From Metabacillus arenae (GTDB taxonomy: Bacteria; Bacillota; Bacilli; Bacillales; Bacillaceae), in assembly GCF_014773385.1 (NCBI RefSeq), contig NZ_JACXAI010000005.1, positions 124,001 through 188,000 on the forward strand: a stretch of DNA of 64,000 nucleotides. The letters run 5' to 3'. The notes under the pieces are model-generated. The model did no database searches. It was not told the origin of the DNA and worked only from the letters and a program-made list of their open reading frames with translations. Numbering within the stretch: position 1 is the first letter of the stretch; each line of letters starts with the position of its first letter. Below, piece after piece: positions 51,523 to 59,954 of this stretch. A program made the position numbers and the translations under genes.

Positions 51523-52272
51523 ATGGAGCTTAAAAATAACACTATTATCATCACGGGCGGCACTTCAGGTATTGGTCTTGCCTTTGCCAATGAATTGTTG
51601 AAACGTGGCAATAAAGTCATTGTTGTTGGTCGTAATCAAGAAACCATCGATAAAATAACAAAAGATAATAAAGGACTAATCGGGCTTCGAGGGAACATTT
51701 CAAATGCGGATTCTGTTCGCAAAATCGCAGCATTTATTAATGAAAACTATCCCGAGGCCAATATCTTAATCAACTCAGCAGGCATCATGCGTCCATTTAA
51801 AATGCTAGATGAAAACGTTGACCTGGAGCAGGCAACCTCTGAAGTTGAAACGAATTTAAACGGGACCATTTGGATAACAAAAGCATTGCTTCCCCAATTC
51901 TCCAAACAAAGAGAAGCCATGATCGTAACCGTTAGCTCTGGTCTTTCCTATGTTACTTCGCCCATTCAACCTGTGTATTCCGCAACAAAAGCAGGCGTGC
52001 ATATGTTTACCGATGCACTTCGAATACAGCTAAAGAAATCGAATAAAAATATTCACGTAATGGAGCTTGTCCCACCTCTCGTTGCCGAAACCAATCTTGA
52101 ACCGAACATGCAGAAAAGAGGTCCAAATATGAGTTTGAAGACTCTCGTTAAGCATGGAATCAAAGGTATGGAAAAAAACAAAAAACGTGTAGTACCTGGT
52201 TTCTCAAAATTTATGCGTTTTGCCGGTAAATACTTCCCCGACTTCCTTCCCAATTTGATGGCAAAAGAATGA
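51523..52272 (+). CDS. short-chain dehydrogenase/reductase (DltE-like)
   Basis: 249 residues of the classical SDR type: cofactor loop TGGTSGIG (about 11-18), NSAG near 86, catalytic Ser in VSSGLSY, and YSATK (Tyr and Lys near 152-156). NAD(P)-dependent oxidoreductase of unknown substrate; sequence resembles DltE-annotated SDRs. AGAGGAG precedes the ATG. Controlled by the divergent TetR protein. Confidence 0.9.
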   Translation: MELKNNTIIITGGTSGIGLAFANELLKRGNKVIVVGRNQETIDKITKDNKGLIGLRGNISNADSVRKIAAFINENYPEANILINSAGIMRPFKMLDENVDLEQATSEVETNLNGTIWITKALLPQFSKQREAMIVTVSSGLSYVTSPIQPVYSATKAGVHMFTDALRIQLKKSNKNIHVMELVPPLVAETNLEPNMQKRGPNMSLKTLVKHGIKGMEKNKKRVVPGFSKFMRFAGKYFPDFLPNLMAKE

Positions 52273-52344
52273 ATGAATGAGCCTTGAGCGTAAATGGATG
52301 TTGGAATACAGGATGGCAGTGATGAATGATCAGCGAAAATAAAA

Positions 52345-52532
52345 TAAGCGGAGATTTTTCGGTTAGATGCAGAATGGAGCTCGTTTCGAGGTGTATAAGC
52401 GGGGGTTTTCCGGTTATGCAAAGCAAAATCCCCCATTTTCGCGGTTTTAGGGTCAATAGGAGGAATTTCTCCGTCTATTTAAGCTATTTTTTATCTAATT
52501 TACTAATTAAGAGTAATTTTTCCGTCTATTTA
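52345..52532. repeat. four-unit repeat, two direct and two inverted, 51-base period
   Basis: TAAGCGGAGATTTTTCGGTTA at 52345 and TAAGCGGGGGTTTTCCGGTTA at 52396 are 51 bases apart. AATTTCTCCGTCTATTTA at 52464 and AATTTTTCCGTCTATTTA at 52515 are also 51 apart and read as the inverted form of the first pair. They lie between convergent genes. Confidence 0.6.
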
Positions 52533-53195
52533 TCAGACCGGATGCTTAACCTGTTCCCCCAACCGATAAGAGCGGATTCTCATGGTTCCTGATGCAGGAA
52601 TCAGCTTCTTTTTATCGACTAGTTGAGAGAGTACTTTTTTTACCGTCTTGTCACTTACCTTCAGATACTTCTCGACTTCTATAGGGGATATGGCTTCTCC
52701 TTTTCGAATCGCTAGTCGAAGCACTTCCTTTTCGAAAATGGACAAAGAGCTCTGATCCAGCTCATCACCCAGCCATCGGCCAATCACTTGCTGGACATTT
52801 TGTTGGCACCGACGAGGTTGCTCTTTAACTTGGTCATAAGAAAAACGGATCACGGTCCATCCGTCAATCACCAACTGGTTTTGACGTTCCAGGCTGTCGG
52901 AAAATTGCCATCTGCTAAGGTTCTTCAGGTGAGGGCCATACCCGTCGATCTCAAAGCAAATCCGGATGGCGGGACGAATATAAGCAAAGTCCAAATATCT
53001 TTTGCCATCCTTGAAATCATTGACTTCATATTCCGGATGAAGATAGCTGAATTGATAAAATAAAGGCCACCACACTTGCCTCAAAAACACCCTTTCAGCA
53101 TGGCTGTGACCTTCTTGTAAGCGCCGCAACCGTTCACCAGTTCTTACCTGTAAGTGAGCTTTCATAAATGCTTGGTATTCTTCTTCAAATCCCAT
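52533..53195 (-). CDS. DUF559-like endonuclease-fold protein with C-terminal winged helix
   Basis: 220 residues from the ATG at 53195 (GGAGGG 6 bases upstream). The middle, YLDFAYIRPAIRICFEIDG (about residues 70-88) and DGWTVIRFSYDQV, matches the Vsr/DUF559 PD-(D/E)xK fold with D, E and D as metal ligands. The C-terminal 70 residues look like a winged helix (ISPIEVEKYLKVSDKTVKKVLSQL). Probably a DNA-binding nuclease; lies inside the segment bounded by the rlmH-like repeats. Confidence 0.75.
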   Translation of the reverse strand: MGFEEEYQAFMKAHLQVRTGERLRRLQEGHSHAERVFLRQVWWPLFYQFSYLHPEYEVNDFKDGKRYLDFAYIRPAIRICFEIDGYGPHLKNLSRWQFSDSLERQNQLVIDGWTVIRFSYDQVKEQPRRCQQNVQQVIGRWLGDELDQSSLSIFEKEVLRLAIRKGEAISPIEVEKYLKVSDKTVKKVLSQLVDKKKLIPASGTMRIRSYRLGEQVKHPV

Positions 53196-53236
53196 AGCAT
53201 CCCTCCTCCTATCCAATGGTAATTCATTCCTTATCT

Positions 53237-53340
53237 AAATGAGAGGTACCTTAACATATTTCCAAAAATCGTTCCAGCAAGCGATGCAATCAGAATTGAT
53301 CCGGAAACCACCTGTTCTAAAGCTCTGAACAGCCAACAAA
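53237..53340 (-). pseudogene. C-terminal remnant of a membrane protein
   Basis: Frame WLFRALEQVVSGSILIASLAGTIFGNMLRYLSFR ends in TAA; an in-frame stop lies just upstream and there is no start. Unidentified remnant. Confidence 0.4.
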
Positions 53341-53357
53341 GGAAAAATCCTCATAAT

Positions 53358-53589
53358 TTAATCAAAATTTAGTGGACAAACCACAAAAATTAAATGATTT
53401 ACTAATTTGAAAGCCCATCTATCCTCAATATCCTCTGCTAATTCTTCAAAGACTAATACCTATTCCTCAATCGGAACCATGAAATCCTAATCGCAAACAT
53501 TTTTCTCGATACTCTTCAAATGACAAATGATAATTTTCAGGCGGTTTGCCAAATAGTATGGTAAATACGAATAAATCATCTCCCTTCAT
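53358..53589 (-). pseudogene. frameshifted small gene
   Basis: ATG at 53589 opens MKGDDLFVFTILFGKPPENYH...CLRLGFHGSD, stopped after 40 codons. The other frame continues naturally as VLVFEELAEDIEDRWAFKL to a TAA at 53358. One frameshift and one stop separate them. Unknown small protein, now broken. Confidence 0.6.
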
Positions 53590-53915
53590 TTTTCATTTAA
53601 CTTCGAACAAATTTTTATAATTAACGGGTGTTAATGTGAAGTAAAAAAGAGGTTTAATGTGGTATCGATTGGAGAAAATAAAAGGTGAATTAAGACAAAT
53701 AATTTAAAAAATAAAAGCTATTTTATGCGATAGGAAAGGAGAAAAGAAAATGTTGCAGAGGAGTTTGAGGATAGAGCTATTTTTAGTTTAAAAGGATTCA
53801 TAATTTTGTCAACCTATTTCCTTAAAATTCTTATTATTTCGATTTCTCCTAAGAAAACTTGTTAAGTTCTAGCCTCCCCATCCTTAAGGAGAGGCAATTT
53901 GGCTTAAAACCTCAT

Positions 53916-54395
53916 TTACTTATGATACGGCTCCCCCCGATTAATCCGAAAAGCACGATAAACCTGCTCAAGCAAAATCAGCCGCATCAGCTGATGAGGG
54001 AAGGTCATTTTTGAAAAGGACAGGGTGACGTTCGCCCGTTTCATAACGGCGTCACTTAGCCCGAGTGATCCCCCAATAATAAAAGCTATCTTGCTTTTCC
54101 CGTATGTGGCAAGCTTGTCTAAATCAGCGGCCAGCTGCTCGGAGGTTTTCATTTTTCCTTCGATGGCGAGGGCGATGACGTGAGTATCGTCTGATAGCTT
54201 GGAGAGGATGCGGTCGCCTTCTTTATCTTTAACTTGCAGCATTTCTTGTTCGCTTAAATTTTCAGGTGCTTTTTCGTCTGGCAGCTCGATGATTTCTACC
54301 TTTGCGTAGAGAGTTAACCGCTTTAAATATTCGTCTATTCCTTGCTTTAAATATTTTTCCTTTAATTTTCCTATTGTACAAATTGTGATATTCAC
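53916..54395 (-). CDS. rlmH: 23S rRNA (pseudouridine1915-N3)-methyltransferase RlmH
   Basis: 159 residues, GTG start with GGGGAT upstream. SPOUT methyltransferase: [36 protein letters not shown] (knot region) and [22 protein letters not shown] near the end, finishing RGEPYHK. It methylates Psi1915 of helix 69. The 3' end GTATCATAAG is the attB sequence used by SCC elements in staphylococci. Preceded by yyzF as in Bacillus subtilis. Confidence 0.97.
   Translation of the reverse strand: MNITICTIGKLKEKYLKQGIDEYLKRLTLYAKVEIIELPDEKAPENLSEQEMLQVKDKEGDRILSKLSDDTHVIALAIEGKMKTSEQLAADLDKLATYGKSKIAFIIGGSLGLSDAVMKRANVTLSFSKMTFPHQLMRLILLEQVYRAFRINRGEPYHK
53918..53930. other. SCC-type attB sequence at the rlmH 3' end
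   Basis: ACTTATGATACGG (minus strand CCGTATCATAAGT) covering the last codons of rlmH; the identical 13-mer is at 50734-50746. Confidence 0.6.
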
Positions 54396-54420
54396 AGTTC
54401 ATCCCCACTTTAAAAACAAG

Positions 54421-54655
54421 TTATGCACACACTTTATCCACAGATGTGTATTTCCCATCCACATATGGTATAGAAATATTAGATCCCTACTATATATATA
54501 GCGGGTTTTTCACATAATCCACAGGTTGTGGATAAATTGTTGAAATCTTCAATTTTTATTATTTCCGGAGCTGTTTCGTGCTCATCGACATACATATCGA
54601 TCGCTAATTCGACATGATCCGCACAACATTTCATTCTATCTTCTCCTTATCCACA
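54421..54655. promoter_or_regulatory. cluster of DnaA-box sequences
   Basis: TTATGCACA at 54421, TTATCCACA at 54434, TAATCCACA at 54515, TGTGGATAA (inverted) at 54527 and TTATCCACA at 54647, five matches or near matches to TTATNCACA in 235 bases. Two of them lie inside yyzF codons; the others flank that gene. Confidence 0.6.
54479..54634 (-). CDS. yyzF: YyzF-like CxxH/CxxC small protein
   Basis: 51 residues: ATG at 54634 with AAGGAGAAG upstream; MKCCADHVELAID near the start, CGLCEKPAIYIVG near the end. The CxxH and CxxC pairs and position directly upstream of rlmH match the TIGR04129 family (B. subtilis YyzF), probably a zinc-binding peptide of unknown role. Too short for most gene finders. 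Confidence 0.8.
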   Translation of the reverse strand: MKCCADHVELAIDMYVDEHETAPEIIKIEDFNNLSTTCGLCEKPAIYIVGI

Positions 54656-54702
54656 GGTAGATTCCTCTACTAGTTTTATCATGAAATCCACTTATCAACA
54701 AG

Positions 54703-54835
54703 AACGAAAAACACAAAACGCTAGTCCTTTGGTGACAAGCACTTAGGTGTGCCGTCAAAAAGGTTTTTCTTTAACCTTTTCGGTCGGTTTGGTATGTCAA
54801 CTCAGGCGGGTTAGGCGCTGGAGGTATAACTTACA
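54703..54835 (+). repeat. dispersed intergenic repeat, family 3, copy 3
   Basis: AAAACGCTAGTCC, GGTGACAAGCAC, AAAAAGGTTTTTCTTTAACC, CGGTTTGGTATG and GGCGCTGGAGG match the motif order of copies at 560 and 32331, more diverged. Confidence 0.6.
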
Positions 54836-54910
54836 TTAACATATAACACTTCAACCAACTCAGTAAAATAAAAAAACCGACCTTATCAAAAAAAGACCGG
54901 CTTCCAAAAA

Positions 54911-55573
54911 TTATTTTTGCAATTCCTCTAAAAATGCTCTAGCCGTACTTAGACTTGACTGAGGGTTTTGACCTGTAACTAAATTTCGGTCTACTACGAC
55001 ATGATCTGTAAACTCGGGCGCTTCAACGAAGAGAGCTCCTAATTCTCTCAGTTTGCTTTCTAGTAAGAAGGGCATATGCCCATCCAAAGTTGTTTCTTTT
55101 TCTTCTGCATCTGTAAATGCTGTCAGCTTTTTCCCGTTCACAAAGTGACGGCCGTCGCTTCCTTTTGCCTCTACCAATCCCGATGGTCCATGACAGACCG
55201 CTCCAATCAGTTTGCCTTTATCTATAAAATATTTTAGGATCGTATGAAGTGTCTTATTATCTGGCAGATCAAACATCGTTCCATGTCCGCCAGGAAGGAA
55301 GACCGCTTTATACTCACTTGGTTCCACTTCCTCAAGTCTCAAAGTACTGTCAAGGAACGGTATCGCTTCAATAAAACCTTTAGGCTGGTTTTCTTCCATG
55401 CTGTTAGGATCTAAAGGGGCCTTTCCGCCCTTTGGACTGGCTATTGTTACGTCATAACCGTATTTTTTAAATTCAATAAAAGGTTCCGCAAATTCTGATA
55501 GCCAAATTCCGGTTTTTATGTCATCTGTTACTTTATCTGCAGTCGTGACAATCATCAAAATTTTCTCAGCCAT
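54911..55573 (-). CDS. DJ-1/PfpI-superfamily protein (Hsp31/glyoxalase III-like)
   Basis: 220 residues from the ATG at 55573. FLPGGHGTMFDLPDN places the Glu/His-side loop, AVCHGPSGL near residue 130 has the nucleophilic Cys with adjacent His, and DPNSMEENQP resembles the Hsp31 insertion. Family roles include glutathione-independent glyoxalase, deglycase and chaperone activity in carbonyl stress. Inserted between yyzF and htrC, unlike B. subtilis. Confidence 0.87.
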   Translation of the reverse strand: MAEKILMIVTTADKVTDDIKTGIWLSEFAEPFIEFKKYGYDVTIASPKGGKAPLDPNSMEENQPKGFIEAIPFLDSTLRLEEVEPSEYKAVFLPGGHGTMFDLPDNKTLHTILKYFIDKGKLIGAVCHGPSGLVEAKGSDGRHFVNGKKLTAFTDAEEKETTLDGHMPFLLESKLRELGALFVEAPEFTDHVVVDRNLVTGQNPQSSLSTARAFLEELQK

Positions 55574-55632
55574 CCTATTCACTTCCTTTTACAATCGTTT
55601 ATCTTAAAATACCCCATTATTAAGGAAAAAAA

Positions 55633-55657
55633 ACAAGAGAGCTGTTAGCTCCCTTGT
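55633..55657 (-). terminator. terminator of the wal-htrC operon
   Basis: ACAAG-GAGCT pairs with AGCTC-CTTGT around a GTT loop; the minus-strand T-run (A-run at 55625-55633) follows. The htrC stop codon lies in the stem. Confidence 0.8.
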
Positions 55658-56865
55658 ATACTTTGTTTTCCCAATTTAATGTCGAGTGATTGTTTTTCAC
55701 CGTTTCGATAGAAAACAACATTTACAGAACTGCCGACTTCCTGCTTGTAAAGCTCTTTTCTAAAGCCGATAATATCCTGAACCTTTTCGCCTGCAAATTC
55801 GGTAATGACATCCAGCTCCTTTAATCCGCTTTGGCCTGCAGAGGAAAGCTGGTTGACAGACATGACAACAACCCCATTTGTAACTTCTTTAGGAAGCTTT
55901 AAGGTTTCTTGCCAATGATAGCTTGAAATATCACTTAGCGATTGCAAGCCTACACCAAGCTCAGGTCTTCGTACCTCTCCAAAGCGTTCAAGATCATCAA
56001 TGATCGGAACGGCTAAATTACTTGGAATGGCGAGTCCAATCCCTTCTACAGAAGATTGCGCAATTTTCATGGAATTAATTCCAATGACTTTTCCATCGAT
56101 ATTAATTAAAGCACCACCGCTGTTCCCAGGGTTAATAGCGGCATCAGTTTGCAATACTTCTGCATTCCAATCAACCTGACCGTTCTGATCCGAATCAACT
56201 GGAATTGCTCGCTCTGTTCCTGAAATGATCCCCTGAGTAACAGACCCGGAAAATTGCAGCCCTAAAGGGTTACCGATCGCAATAACAGGTTCTCCAGGCT
56301 TAACTTTATCCGAGTCCCCAAAGTCACCTACTTTTTCAATCTTTTCACTGTTTACTTGAAGCACAGCCAAATCTGTTAATTGATCGCTTCCCAATAATTC
56401 AGCTGGCACTCTTTCCCCGCTGCTTAAACTTAATTCAATTTGAGAAGCATCAGCAATAACATGATGATTTGTCACAACAAACGCTGTATTCCCATCCTTT
56501 TTGTAAATAACTCCAGAGCCTGTCCCAGCTTCCCCTTTTTCATCCCAAAAACCTGCTTCCTGAAGGTTAACAACTCCTACGACAGCATCTGACACATCAT
56601 CTACGACATTCGTTACAGCGGTATTCACATCTACCTTGACATTTTTTTGCGGGCCAGGCTCCTCATTTTGCGTTGTTTCAGATTCTTCTTCACCGCCTAG
56701 TTGAAGATCATAAGGCAAAAAATTGAGGTTGGATAAAACAGGTAAAGCGAAAATCATAAGAAGAGCTCCTAATATAGCACCGACTGCACCAGCTAAAAAC
56801 CAGCCGCCTCGGTTTCCCTTTTGCTTTTGGCTATATTTCTCATTCTCCTCATCATAATAACCCAT
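55645..56865 (-). CDS. htrC: HtrA-family membrane serine protease (HtrC/YyxA)
   Basis: 406 residues: one N-terminal membrane anchor (about 21-45), an acidic linker, a trypsin-like domain with H135 (TNHHVI), D165 (LTDLAV) and S249 (GNSGG), and a C-terminal PDZ domain (LGVGLQSLS..., [10 protein letters not shown]). Extracytoplasmic quality-control protease. It follows walJ, the conserved Bacillus order. Confidence 0.95.
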   Translation of the reverse strand: MGYYDEENEKYSQKQKGNRGGWFLAGAVGAILGALLMIFALPVLSNLNFLPYDLQLGGEEESETTQNEEPGPQKNVKVDVNTAVTNVVDDVSDAVVGVVNLQEAGFWDEKGEAGTGSGVIYKKDGNTAFVVTNHHVIADASQIELSLSSGERVPAELLGSDQLTDLAVLQVNSEKIEKVGDFGDSDKVKPGEPVIAIGNPLGLQFSGSVTQGIISGTERAIPVDSDQNGQVDWNAEVLQTDAAINPGNSGGALINIDGKVIGINSMKIAQSSVEGIGLAIPSNLAVPIIDDLERFGEVRRPELGVGLQSLSDISSYHWQETLKLPKEVTNGVVVMSVNQLSSAGQSGLKELDVITEFAGEKVQDIIGFRKELYKQEVGSSVNVVFYRNGEKQSLDIKLGKQSIQGS

Positions 56866-56991
56866 TCTTGAGTCCCTTCCTTTCAGACGGTGAACAATTT
56901 GCCGATGACCTGGATAATAATTGTCTTTCTATGTGGCAGAGCTGCTTGACCATAAAATGTATGAAGGCACCCAGTCCGTTACATGGGTTTT

Positions 56992-57786
56992 TTATATTGC
57001 TGCAAGAGGCGTCGGAGATTTAGGATCCGTGTCATACAGAGCAAATTGTTCACCAGTAATAAACCCTTTACTTGCAAGTGTTTGGTTTACAGATAATCTT
57101 GCTAAATCCTTCATATTATTATCTTTACTTAAATGTGCCAGATAAATACGTTTTGTTTGATCTCCAATTACTTCTGTCATCGCAATTGCGGCGTCTTCAT
57201 TTGAAACATGTCCAACATCACTTAAGATCCGACGCTTGACACTCCATGGATACCGCCCCATCCGGAGCATTTCAACATCGTGATTACTTTCAAATACAAA
57301 GGCGTCTGCATTACGGATAATTCCCTTCATTCGATCACTCACATAGCCCGTATCTGTAATAAGCGCAAGCTTCTTTCCTTCATGATGAAACACATAAAAC
57401 ATCGGTTCAGCCGCATCATGAGAAACACCAAATGACTCAACCTCAAGCGATCCAAAGCTTTTAACCGTTTCTGTTTCAAAATGAAACTTTTGGTCCGTAG
57501 CTATTTTCCCTAATGACCCTTCCATTGCCATCCACGTTTTTTCGTTTGCGTAAATAGGGAGGTTATATTTCCTCGCAATAATGCCTAACCCTTTAATATG
57601 ATCACTATGCTCGTGGGTGACCAGGATACCGCTTAGCTTGTCCATGCTGCGATTGATTTGGCCAATTAACAGCTCAAGCTGTTTGCCGCTAAGACCAGCG
57701 TCAACAAGAAAGGAATGATCCTCCGTTTCTACAAAAAATGCGTTCCCCGTACTTCCGCTTGCGAGCACACTAAAATGCAAGCTCAT
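56992..57786 (-). CDS. walJ: WalJ (YycJ) MBL-fold exonuclease
   Basis: 264 residues with [26 protein letters not shown] (motif 2 near residue 57), [10 protein letters not shown] and VFESNHD. Cytoplasmic metallo-beta-lactamase-fold protein; WalJ has double-strand DNA 5'-3' exonuclease activity in Bacillus relatives and is linked to coordination of division and replication. GGAG before the ATG; fifth gene of the wal operon. Confidence 0.95.
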   Translation of the reverse strand: MSLHFSVLASGSTGNAFFVETEDHSFLVDAGLSGKQLELLIGQINRSMDKLSGILVTHEHSDHIKGLGIIARKYNLPIYANEKTWMAMEGSLGKIATDQKFHFETETVKSFGSLEVESFGVSHDAAEPMFYVFHHEGKKLALITDTGYVSDRMKGIIRNADAFVFESNHDVEMLRMGRYPWSVKRRILSDVGHVSNEDAAIAMTEVIGDQTKRIYLAHLSKDNNMKDLARLSVNQTLASKGFITGEQFALYDTDPKSPTPLAAI

Positions 57787-57826
57787 CGTTTCTCACTCCA
57801 GTTACTAAATTTCTTATTTATTTCAT

Positions 57827-58621
57827 TTAATCGGGCCTGCTCACAATTCCTTCAGAGGCATTCACAAAAATATCCTCTTTCTCATTAATGACAATGTGCC
57901 AGGTTGGTGCCATTATTTGAACATTTGAAAGCGGAATATGAGTGAAATATCCAAGCTCCACCTTTGATACTTCACTATTCGGGCTGATTTCATGGGCATT
58001 GTAAGCAGCTTCAATCGCTTTTAAAGCAGATAAAACATTTTCATTTTCTTGAATTTCTTGTATTCCTTCAAGCATTGTTTGTTCATAAGACACTATTTCT
58101 TTCTTCTCGTTCAATCTCAATAGCACCATACCAATTCTGCCATTTTGATCAAGTATGCTTTGAAAGATTGTTTTTCCTTCGAATTGTTGAAAATAAATGA
58201 TTTGATAATCTTCAATCTTCCACAGGCTATATTTATCTCCAAAAAGAATATTTTCCGTTACAAATTGATTAAGCATACTTGCAGGATTTGTTTCAGGTAA
58301 AGTAATCGGATCATCAAATGTAGCTTCTAAACGGTAAACAGGCTCACCTTCATTTTGGGTTGATACAATTGTTTGGTTTTTAAGACTACCGATTTCCTTC
58401 TTCGTAAATTCTTTTCTTTTTCCTGTAATATATGTCGCCTTATCAATTTTCGGCAGATCTCCGTATGTGATATTATCCTGCTTTAACTGATCCTGAATAG
58501 GTGATTTTTGAATAATTTCAATATTAGCCTCTTTTTGTTTAGTAAAAAATTGAATCGCTAAAAACACGTCAAGAACTAGGAAGGCAATAATGAAGATGGT
58601 TTTTGTTTTACTCCAATCCAA
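57827..58621 (-). CDS. walI: WalI (YycI) regulator of WalK
   Basis: 264 residues from a TTG at 58621: AAGGGGG lies 9 bases upstream and the protein then starts LDWSKTKTIFIIAFLVLDVFL, the normal YycI start with one membrane helix. A longer frame from 58657 lacks a site. The extracellular part is YycI-like. Together with WalH it restrains the WalK kinase through transmembrane contacts. Overlaps the walH end by 14 bases. Confidence 0.92.
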   Translation of the reverse strand: MDWSKTKTIFIIAFLVLDVFLAIQFFTKQKEANIEIIQKSPIQDQLKQDNITYGDLPKIDKATYITGKRKEFTKKEIGSLKNQTIVSTQNEGEPVYRLEATFDDPITLPETNPASMLNQFVTENILFGDKYSLWKIEDYQIIYFQQFEGKTIFQSILDQNGRIGMVLLRLNEKKEIVSYEQTMLEGIQEIQENENVLSALKAIEAAYNAHEISPNSEVSKVELGYFTHIPLSNVQIMAPTWHIVINEKEDIFVNASEGIVSRPD

Positions 58622-59954
58622 TTTCTTTGCCCCCTTGATCTGAACTCTTCGAGCCAATTGTTATAAAATTACTCATTTCGGTTTCTAAACACCAAACAGG
58701 CGTAACGACCACCACTTGCTGATCTGTTGATGTTAGTTCATAAGCAGGAAAAATACTCTTGATCTCACCAAGGTTATATTCGTTGTTTTTCAAGTATTCG
58801 ATTAGTTTTTCTCCGGTTGGCAGAGAGCTTTGACTTGTTTCAAACGCATTATTTCCGAGCTTATAGGTTGGGCGGTGATAATTGGAGATTTCAACACTTC
58901 CCCAGCGCTGGCGAATTGTTGTGGGGTGGTAAGGCTGCTCTTTACTCTCAAAAACAGGAAGACTGTCTACATTTAAATTAAAGGTCACTTCCTGATTGCC
59001 GTTAATGTGGAAAAATTTATAGTTATCCGTCCAGCCGCCATGATTATTCAAATAGTTAATGCTATGCAGGATGGCATCTCCGCCTTCTAAGGATACAGTA
59101 GGCTCACTGCCTTGATTGACAAAAGTCAACTCATTCTGTTTTGGATAAATTTCAAGAAGCCTGGTTGCATCAGTATAGATATTTCTAGAAAATCCTACTT
59201 CCTGCCTTACATACAAAGGATTATTGAATAAGGCTTGTTTAAATTTCTCCCCGCTAATTGTCTCTGTTAAAAATTGCTTCTTATAAAAGGTTAAGGAGTT
59301 TGCAGGTAAAAAGAAAACTTTCCGTGAATTCACCTTATAAGAAAAGTAAGGTTCATAATTTTCTTTATCCTCGAATATATTTGCGACTGTTTCAAGAGCC
59401 ATTTGGTTGCCTACCGTTACTTCAAAAACAGTCTGATTTTCATAAGAAGCAAAATATATTTTTTGATTTCCTTGTTTTTCTGCTTCAGGAAGGACGATCC
59501 TGTCAAAAGATTGATAAAAGGTTTCTTCTGTTTTCCAATTAAAAATCGTTTGCAGCACCTTTATAGGAATTTCGTCAGAGAAAACAATTTCTATTTTGTT
59601 GTTTCCATCCTCTCCATGAATCCATTGATAAAATTCCTTATCCGAAAATTGATTTGTAATATCAAAAGTAGTTTCAAATTGCCATCTTCTGAGTTCTTTC
59701 CATACACTTTTAATTGAAGAGTCATGATAAGACCCATAATGTTTTTTGTTTTCATGCAAAATGATTTGGAAAGGCCGAATCACTTCATGGACTTCTTTTG
59801 TTTCTTGGGAAATTGGGGAGCTTTCGAGCAAAGGACTATCTGGCAAGGAATCATAATTGGGCTGATAGGTCCAAATATTCCATGTGAAAAAGATTCCAAT
59901 CAAAACTAGGAGAGTTAACAAAGCACTTTTTATATTTTCAATATTCATTCCCAC
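58608..59954 (-). CDS. walH: WalH (YycH) regulator of WalK
   Basis: 448 residues: N-terminal membrane helix (about 8-25, LLTLLVLIGIFFTWNIW) followed by a long extracytoplasmic three-domain region typical of YycH. Negative regulator of WalK. The start overlaps the walK stop by 10 bases, so translation is coupled. Confidence 0.93.
   Translation of the reverse strand: MGMNIENIKSALLTLLVLIGIFFTWNIWTYQPNYDSLPDSPLLESSPISQETKEVHEVIRPFQIILHENKKHYGSYHDSSIKSVWKELRRWQFETTFDITNQFSDKEFYQWIHGEDGNNKIEIVFSDEIPIKVLQTIFNWKTEETFYQSFDRIVLPEAEKQGNQKIYFASYENQTVFEVTVGNQMALETVANIFEDKENYEPYFSYKVNSRKVFFLPANSLTFYKKQFLTETISGEKFKQALFNNPLYVRQEVGFSRNIYTDATRLLEIYPKQNELTFVNQGSEPTVSLEGGDAILHSINYLNNHGGWTDNYKFFHINGNQEVTFNLNVDSLPVFESKEQPYHPTTIRQRWGSVEISNYHRPTYKLGNNAFETSQSSLPTGEKLIEYLKNNEYNLGEIKSIFPAYELTSTDQQVVVVTPVWCLETEMSNFITIGSKSSDQGGKEIGLE

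Noticed and set aside
53750-53792. 13-codon frame MLQRSLRIELFLV with AGGAAAGGAG site
   Set aside because: Too short and without context; likely chance.
54868-54902. Terminator after the DJ-1 gene
   Set aside because: AACCG and CGGCTT give only a very short stem; not convincing.
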